The notes below the pieces were generated by a model that was not told the DNA's origin, ran no database searches, and saw only the letters and a program-made list of their open reading frames with translations. Made by a program: the position numbers and the translations under genes. Shown piece after piece: positions 58,301 to 64,000 of a stretch of 64,000 nucleotides of DNA. Position 1 is the stretch's first letter; each line of letters opens with the position of its first letter. Source of the DNA: Mesorhabditis belari (Eukaryota; Nematoda; Chromadorea; Rhabditida; Rhabditidae); assembly GCA_958450365.1 (NCBI GenBank), contig CAUEEP010000928.1, forward strand, positions 1,103,501 through 1,167,500, given 5' to 3'.

Positions 58301-60588
58301 CAGCCTAAAGCTAATTCCAGCATCGTTTGCTCAGTTCTTCTAGCAAGTACTTGTACCAAATTTCAATCTAACCACCATAGCCGACTGGCCGACCTGCCGA
58401 CCACCATAGCCGACTTTCAATCTAACCACCATAGCCGGCTTTCAATCTAGCCACCAAGCCGATGCACCGCCACCCCAGCCGACTTCAAATACCACCATAG
58501 CGATTCAAAACCCCGCCGACTTTCAATAAACCACCATAGCCGCCATACCACCATACCGACTTCAAATAACCACCATAGCCGTGGCGCCCGACCACCATAG
58601 CCGGCTTTCAATCTAACCACCATAGCCACCAAGAGTCCTGTATCTTAGTTAGAAGATCAAGAGTTCAATCCGTTACAAAAAGTTATACAACAATCGATCA
58701 TTTTCTTCTTTTTTTTTCTTCTTCTTTTGACTTGAGCCCCAGTTTATATAAGGCGTCTCTTTTTCTCCTCTAATCCTTGGGCTCTTTGACCTTATGGATT
58801 ATGCTTTAGCTTTTTGAAAAATAAAAATATTCATCTATTGAAGTATTATTATTTTCAAATACAATATTCTAGATGTCAATCGAGGCTCCGAAAGTCGTTT
58901 TGCCAACCGAATCACCCGAGTTACACACCGCTCCAACACTTGATGTCATTGAAAAGGTACTTAAAGATCAAAATCTTTGATTCTCAAAATTCAACTCAAA
59001 AATAACCCCCAATTCTTCCAAACAGTGGATTCAGAAAGCAAGGCACAAACTCGTAAGTTTATCCCCGAAAAGTAAAATACACTACTGGACAATGAAATAT
59101 CATATTTGAAAAAAGATCGTCACTTTCGCGCGCCTGTCGCCTTTCGCGCGTCACTCCCTTGTCTTTACCGTATTTCTAAATATTAATATTACCATTGTGT
59201 AGCGCTTGAAAAGAGCTTTCAGAAAATGTAAAACACTAATAGTTTAAACTCAAAGACAAGGGAGTTACAGACGCGTGAAAGTGACGATCGTTTTTCAAAT
59301 ATGATATTTCATTGTCCAGTACTGTAGTTTTGCGAGATTCCCCAAGATTTTCTTTATCTTTTTATCCCCCTAGATTTTTTTTTGGAAGTAAACACGTCGT
59401 CCATAACAACAGCAACAATTGACAAATATTTCCCCTTTGATTTCAGCATTTCGAGCCATCATTCGATCAATTGGGCGCATCGAGATTGCAGAATATTTTG
59501 GAGATGGATTTACCCCGACCAAAAGCCCTTCTTTCACATCATGGATACGATATGGGACAAGGAGCGGTGGCTGGTGAGTGATTGAGAGGCTTTAAAGAAC
59601 ATAGAAATATAAGTATATCATCTTGGGTAGCCAGTTATAGCATAAAAGATCTCTACGAGAAGATGCTATTCAAAAATTGCATGGTACAATAACAAAAGTA
59701 TGCTTGCATTATAATTACGATAATTTATTCTAGTAGTAAGAGTTTGTTTGGTAAATTACGATAATTTACTCTAGTAGTAAAGGATAGGATAATTCTTTTT
59801 AAGGATAATTCTTTTTAAGGATAATTCTTTTTAAGGATAATTCTTTTTAAGGATAATTCTTTTTAAGGATAATTCTTTTTAAGGATAATTCTTTTTAAGG
59901 ATAATTCTTTTTAAGGATAATTCTTTTTAAGGATAATTCTTTTTAAGGATAATTCTTTTTAAGGATAATTCTAAGGTGGATCAAAAATTGATCAATATTA
60001 AATCTTTTACTCATTTCAGGTGGAGCTGTTGCTGTGGTTGTGGTTGTTTGTGTCGGTTTCCTTTTGGTTCTTCTCGTTATTGGAGTGTTGAAGATGAGAG
60101 ATACACCAATCCCAAAAAGACATCCAAGAAGACAAAAGAAAAATGTAAGTAAAGAGAAATTATAGATCAAGGAACAAGTTACAGGAACCGGGGATGCAAT
60201 GGGACGATGAGGGCATGAATATCACAGTGAATCCAATGGAAGATGTGGAGAAAAATGGAGGAGAAACGATTACTGAAGGATATTCGGATGATGAAGAAGA
60301 GAGTGATCAAGAGAGGTAAAGAAGCCAATCTAGAATACATTGAATAAAGAGGAGCATTTAGTGAGTGCTCTTTCCACGATGATGAGGAGATGAGCGAAGA
60401 TGATGATGTTGAGGCTGAGGTGAGGATTGGATTTTGAGTTCAATTGGCAGATATCATTTTTGATTTGACAACTTGAACAAACGAGATTTTGAAGTTTTTA
60501 GGTGCTACCCCATAGTGAGAATCGCGGTCAAAATGGACTCGAGTGGGACGACGAGACAATTGCAACCACCCGTTCATACAGAGTCTGA
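49303..60588 (+). CDS. casy-1: calsyntenin, neuronal cadherin-related membrane protein
   Basis: Type I membrane protein of neurons; in C. elegans CASY-1 acts in associative learning and synaptic transport. 31 exons join without a frame break to 984 residues: 49303-49387, 50478-50582, 50849-50955, 51076-51164, 52211-52296, 52347-52414, 52525-52584, 52658-52781, 53422-53528, 53806-53915, 53965-54055, 54152-54227, 54681-54788, 54848-54897, 55009-55080, 55250-55335, 55449-55509, 55773-55855, 55904-56009, 56120-56290, 56336-56498, 56566-56632, 56677-56812, 56852-56956, 58873-58956, 59026-59052, 59447-59573, 60020-60144, 60185-60315, 60362-60419, 60502-60588. Seen: signal peptide (LSAVVLLLLGVTHG); cadherin repeats with VKDTNNHAPEF and ATDADCG; an LNS/laminin-G domain (CDGEWHSYTLLFNGVDDVNM, LVVGACWHGRQQQMAQFFHG); a transmembrane helix (AVAVVVVVCVGFLLVLLVIG); a tail with two kinesin-light-chain-type W-acidic motifs (MQWDDEG, LEWDDET). 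Intron 19 has a GC donor. Introns host many repeats. Confidence 0.96.
49794..50401. mobile_element. Harbinger-like TIR element carrying a captured piece of the GRL gene
   Basis: Lies in intron 1 of casy-1. Flanked by TTA at 49791-49793 and 50402-50404. Ends GGTTGGTAACTTGAAAGTTG and (complement of the right end) GATTGGCAACTTGAAAGTTG, about 27 bp of inverted repeat. The interior 49903-50370 matches the GRL locus 26697-27161 almost base for base: intron sequence, the hAT-like MITE (49974-50195), the branch/acceptor region CTTAAAAGCTTTCCAG and the first 29 nt of GRL exon 7. A 3-bp TTA duplication and G-rich tips are typical of PIF/Harbinger MITEs; that assignment is an inference. Confidence 0.85.
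52828..53313. mobile_element. foldback element with two inverted tRNA-like heads
   Basis: In casy-1 intron 8. The left part, read on minus (52990-52900), gives GGTGGCCTAATGGATAAGGC...GGTTCGGTCCC; the right part on plus (53087-53145) gives GGTAGCCTAATGGATAACGC...GTTCGGTTCC. Both resemble an Arg-type tRNA with A and B boxes but poor stems. The outer parts AAGGCACGAACTCAAGATAA (52833) and TCACCTTGAGTTCGTGCCTT (53283) are inverted copies, ending at CCCTAGT. Confidence 0.75.
53594..53699. mobile_element. 106-bp palindromic MITE, TACCGTAATCTTTG ends
   Basis: TACCGTAATCTTTGTTTCAT (53594) and its near-complement CAAAGATTACGGTA (ends 53699) bound a short palindrome in casy-1 intron 9. Confidence 0.8.
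54264..54583. mobile_element. 320-bp palindromic element, TACCGTATTTCTTCG ends
   Basis: In casy-1 intron 12. Left end TACCGTATTTCTTCGAATAG (54264), complement ending at 54583. Arms of about 150 bp share GAGTATCATCGCGTACTCCT-type sequence and AAGCTTTCAATSAAGTGCTA. The right arm has a small tandem duplication (GGGCTGCTACG twice). Confidence 0.8.
54616..54677. repeat. 12-bp tandem repeat CAAATTCAAATC
   Basis: About five copies immediately before the acceptor of casy-1 exon 13, so the polypyrimidine/acceptor region is embedded in repeat sequence. Confidence 0.9.
55102..55178 (+). repeat. tRNA-like pseudogene in casy-1 intron 15
   Basis: TGGTCGAGTGGTTAGGAG (A-box-like, 55113) and GGGTTCGATCCCAGC (B-box-like, 55157) at tRNA spacing. 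The T-arm and acceptor stems do not pair well, so I call it a tRNA-derived remnant rather than a gene. Confidence 0.5.
56957..58872. other. 1.9-kb casy-1 intron 24, possible internal promoter
   Basis: By far the longest 3'-half intron of casy-1. It contains a CCATAGCCGACTTTCAATCT-type minisatellite (58371-58626), G/A-rich tracts around 57290-57360, and TATA-like ATTTATATAAGG near 58742. The following exon begins with ATG exactly at the acceptor (58873). C. elegans casy-1 makes short isoforms from this part of the gene, so a promoter here is plausible. Confidence 0.4.
58371..58626. repeat. degenerate minisatellite of ACCACCATAGCCGACTTTCA
   Basis: Roughly nine copies of a 15-28-bp unit, unusually GC-rich for the region. 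ORFs through it are artefacts. Confidence 0.85.
59078..59326. mobile_element. TIR element, TACAGTACTGGACAATG family, copy 2
   Basis: In casy-1 intron 26. Ends TACACTACTGGACAATGAAA and the complement of CATTGTCCAGTACTGTA. The interior contains CACTTTCGCGCGCCTGTCGC with a small duplication, and the same ATTAATATTACCATTGTGTA core as copy 1 at 15120-15348 in opposite orientation. Confidence 0.85.
59787..59972. repeat. 16-bp tandem repeat AAGGATAATTCTTTTT
   Basis: Eleven to twelve nearly perfect copies in casy-1 intron 27, close to the branch/acceptor region of exon 28 (starts 60020). Confidence 0.95.
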
Positions 60589-62050
60589 CACTCTGGAAAG
60601 TCCAAAATCCAAATTCCAAATTCTTTTTCCCCCAAAAAAAAAAACTCGCCCCCTATTCTTTTCTAGCTGTACATTTGTGCAAGATTGCAAACACTAAACT
60701 CGATCTCGTAAACTGGCCATCCGGTGCACTCATGCGAATGCTTACAGTGTGCCAGATGATGTATTTTGCGTAGATCTTGACAATTGATTAAAAGAAAATA
60801 GCCCCAAACACTCTCCGGCCACATCCGTTGATCATCCATCTCTCGATCATCTCTCCATCTCTCCATCTCTTCATTCTCATTCTTGATCTCCCCCCAATTC
60901 ATTCACCGTTTTTGCACACCGAAAACGGTCGGGTTCCAACCGAATTTTCCTTTTATTTGTGAAGAAAATGATCTTTTTCTCTCTATGTTCCCTCTTTTTT
61001 GGTTGTGTGATTTAACTCGTATTATTTTTTTTCTTTAGCTTAGTCAGGAGTTCTTCCAAAATTCCTCTATTTCTTCTTTTCAGTGTGCACGTGTTATATC
61101 ATTGTATCATTTGTACGATTTTTTTTGTTCATTTATTGGTTTTTCTTTGAAAAATTTGCAAATGCCATCCGAAAATTCAAAGAAAACCCCTCGCATTTTA
61201 GTTTTCTTTTGTCTCGATTTCTTTTTTTGTGTTTCTTCACCTCTTCTCGTCATTACATTACTAGTCAAGAGATTTTACACCACATTCCGGTTGAAAGAAA
61301 AAATTGTGTGTGAAAAACGATTTTTGCGGAATCCCTCTGTCCTGTTTCTCTCTTTCTGGAAATAAAATTTTTCTGACAAAAATTTTGGAAAAATGCACAG
61401 AAATGTTTATGGGATTAAGGTAAAAGACAGTAAACAAAGTGGGAAATTTAATTGCCATTTTTGATCTGCGCTGGCACTCTTTGGCGAGTTACTAGGACGA
61501 AGTTACAACCCTTGTAATTTGGAGTTACCGGGGTGTTACTTCAAAGTTCAAAGTTACTAAGGCGTTTTTTTTAGTTACAAGGGCGGTTTGAATGCGCTTT
61601 TTCGACTTTTAGACAATAATCAAATGCGATATATGTTGTCTATGAACATTTTTATTGATTTTATATTTATTTCAACAGAGATAGGGTGTAAATGAATAAA
61701 AAAAATATAAAATCTATAAAAAGCTTATAAAATTTCTTTTTCTTCGATAAGAAAATTGGGAAAAATAAAAATATTTGCGTCTTTTGCACAATGTGCACAA
61801 TAACTTGAAAACTTGCGACTTTCTAATTTCCTCTTTAAAGTAATGCAAAGGTAAACTTTTCTCTTTGCCTTTCTTTCTCGCAACTACGATTCCCAACAAA
61901 CGCCAAACCAATTCTATCGCGTGTTTTCTTTGCAAAGAACCAATATTTCTCTATCGTGTCCCTTTCTATCATTTCAAAATTTAACTAATTTGATGATGAA
62001 GCAATTAACGTTTTCTTTTTAGATGAGTTAGAAAGAACAACGGAAGCAAG
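60589..62050. other. 3' flank of casy-1 and upstream region of the PI4K gene
   Basis: T-rich, with no recognised gene. 61480-61600 has several GTTAC/AGTTACAAGG words in loose repetition. Acceptor-like TTTTTAG at 62016-62022 precedes the PI4K start by 28 bases and may be a trans-splice site. Confidence 0.4.
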
Positions 62051-64000
62051 ATGAGAGAAATCGATGATTTTGTTTTCCGCAATCTCTACTACACGGCGAT
62101 TTGTCTTGCAAAGGTCAGAAAATTAGCTAAACTAAGTTTAGATCAAAGATTAAACTTAAACATAAGCGAGAAATAACTTTTATGTTTTAGATTCAGAAAA
62201 AGAATGTCTTCGAAATCAAGAGAATATTGCTGAATCGAGTGGTGAGTGTTTTTTTTCTGGAATTTAATACAAAATAACTTTTTATGTTTGTTAAAATTAA
62301 TATTAGCTAATTAAATTGCTTTTAGGAATTGACGGATGCCGAACATTTACATCTCAATCACAATCTTCGCGCCGCTTTCTCGGCAACTGGGATTTATCTT
62401 CTCTTTTCGAATGGTCGCTTCATTGAAGATCTCTTGCCGACACTTCTCAAAGCACTCCAAGCACTTCCACATTGTAAATGGATCGATGATGGATTGATGA
62501 ACAAAAGAGACAGTTGGTTATATGATTTGTTTGAGAAGAGCAAAAACTGAATTATTAATTGAATTACTTTTGAATTAGCTAAATAAAACTGATTCTGAGT
62601 TTTTTTGAATCTAGTTTCCATTTAGAAGTGCCGATCTTTGAACAATTCGCCTTTTGTTTCAATACGATTCTTTCGGATCTGGCTGCTCGACATCTTCTAC
62701 AGCAAGAAGAAATTCTGAGAGCTCAATTGGGTTAATTTTATAAGCAAACAAAAATAGATTTAGATTTAGATACCCTTGCTTGTGCGGTCGATGAAATTCT
62801 TGAAGTGATCGATGAGAAAATGCCAAGTACACAGTCTAAGTGTACGCGATTAAAAAAAAATTTTCCAAAATGTATGTTTTTAGTAAATGCAATCAAACTG
62901 CTGTGCCTTGTGTTGGGTCTATTACGATCCTTTGGGAGATGTTCGAGTGATTGGGAAACACCATTGATAAGGTGAGGAGAGAAAAAAAGAGGAGTGTAAT
63001 ACTATCTAAACAACTGTAAAGCAAATAACAATGTAACGTTGCTAATTGTATTTTCTTTCAGTTACATATTTCCAATTGACACCGGAAAGCAGCAACAATC
63101 AGATGGGGAGAAACCGGCACCAAAAAGAATTGACTCAATTCGTTTGTCGACGGAAAACGAGAATCTTCCCGGTTACGATCTTCAAGAGAAAGAGGGCGAT
63201 CCAAATCGGTTAAAGGTTTTTTTCCAAAATTTGTCTACTAATTCCATTTTCTTTAGCACATGTACAATCGTCACGGAAGCAGCTTTACGACAAGTCAAAA
63301 ATCATATTTTGCCATTAAACCCAAACATTTGGAAGCACTTTTTGATTCGGTAAGTTTGTTTTTGTTTTTCTAAAGCTTTTTTGCTAAGTTGTGTTTACAG
63401 ATTCAGCGACTCATTAAGCCAAACGTGTTGACTCAATTAGATGTTTTTGCCATAGAAGTTTATTCGGTTGGATTTACTGTTAAAGAGCTAAATTTTATTT
63501 TTATTTAAGAGTGGTTCTCTAAAACGTTTTCCGTATCGATCGATATCTGAAATGGTGACATTATGTTGTTTGACGGTGTTGCGAGATGTGATACAACCAT
63601 TCTCTGTACTCAGCAGCGATTGTCCAGTGACGAGGGAGTTTGCAAAAGAAGTGAGAAATATTAAAAGAATTAAGAACCTTTATCTTAGCTTCATGCATTT
63701 GTTGCTGAAATTCTGAAGCGAAACAACGACCTTCGCTCGCTTTCCGTTTCGGAAGAAAATAAAAGAAGCCACCAACATTTGGTAAGTTTGAAAAAAATAA
63801 GTTTGGATTAGCCTTTTTTAGATTGAGCCGATCAATCGTGGCCGGATCGCAATAATGGCTCATTCGGTTGCTCTCGAATTGATTGTTTGGGCAGCAATTG
63901 ATGATATCGGTGGGTGTTTATATGAATCTGAATGACTTTACATGGCTGATAAAACGTTTTTTTCAGATTCGGATTCGGTCTGCAATCAAATGTCGGAAAG
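62051..64000 (+). CDS. PI4KA: phosphatidylinositol 4-kinase III alpha, N-terminal part
   Basis: Lipid kinase that makes plasma-membrane PI4P; the gene runs off the window. Exons seen: 62051-62113, 62191-62241, 62326-62512, 62626-62730, 62770-62826, 62884-62971, 63062-63215, 63257-63349, 63401-63466, 63510-63650, 63689-63781, 63822-63909, 63967-end. Only the helical N-terminal region is present. It matches the family in order: RAAFSATGIYLLFSNGRFIE then LLKALQALPHCKWIDD, VPIFEQFAFCFNTILSDLAA, AIKLLCLVLGLLRSFGR, SYIFPIDTG, and AHSVALELIVWAAIDD. The kinase domain is not in the window, so the call rests on this N-terminal similarity. Confidence 0.82.

Overview
The window looks like nuclear DNA of a free-living or parasitic nematode (order Rhabditida in the broad sense; species not determinable from sequence alone). 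It is AT-rich. Genes are cut by many short introns with GT...TTTTAG or TTTCAG ends, and some start codons lie just after an acceptor-like site, as expected for spliced-leader trans-splicing. Nematode-typical families are present: a receptor guanylate cyclase, a Pepsin-inhibitor-3-like protein, a Ground-like hedgehog-related protein and calsyntenin. Introns and intergenic space are filled with palindromic terminal-inverted-repeat elements, minisatellites and dead Tc1-like transposons. All gene models were assembled by hand from splice signals and reading frame.

Layout. 1-4213 (-): receptor-type guanylate cyclase, cut off by the window edge inside the kinase-homology domain. 4421-8580: nested inverted-repeat elements. 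8584-13980 (+): secreted leucine-rich-repeat protein, 18 exons, with a degenerate Tc1-like transposon in one intron. 14233-15571 (-): pepsin-inhibitor-3-like secreted protein. 17580-18428 (-): small cysteine-rich (Ly6-like) secreted protein. 18429-25900: repeats only, including an inverted-repeat element that carries a reverse-transcriptase fragment. 25904-27473 (+): Ground-like (GRL) protein. 27474-31170: SINE-like and foldback elements. 31171-32978 (-): replication protein A 32-kDa subunit. 33607-36313 (+): V-ATPase subunit F with a whole Tc1-like transposon in its second intron. 36605-37944 (+): mitochondrial ClpP protease. 37945-49302: about 11 kb with no convincing host gene, pyrimidine-rich on the + strand. 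49303-60588 (+): calsyntenin (casy-1 orthologue), 31 exons, 984 residues, complete. 62051-end (+): N-terminal part of phosphatidylinositol 4-kinase III alpha.

The genes do not form one pathway. rpa-2, V-ATPase F, ClpP and PI4K are housekeeping genes. The guanylate cyclase and calsyntenin are neuronal or sensory. GRL, the pepsin-inhibitor-like, Ly6-like and LRR proteins are secreted.

The most interesting signal is at 49794-50401, in the first intron of the calsyntenin gene. A 608-bp element with terminal inverted repeats and a TTA target duplication contains a near-identical copy of one intron of the GRL gene of this window, including its splice acceptor and the first 29 nt of the next exon. 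This looks like host gene-fragment capture by a small Harbinger-type element.
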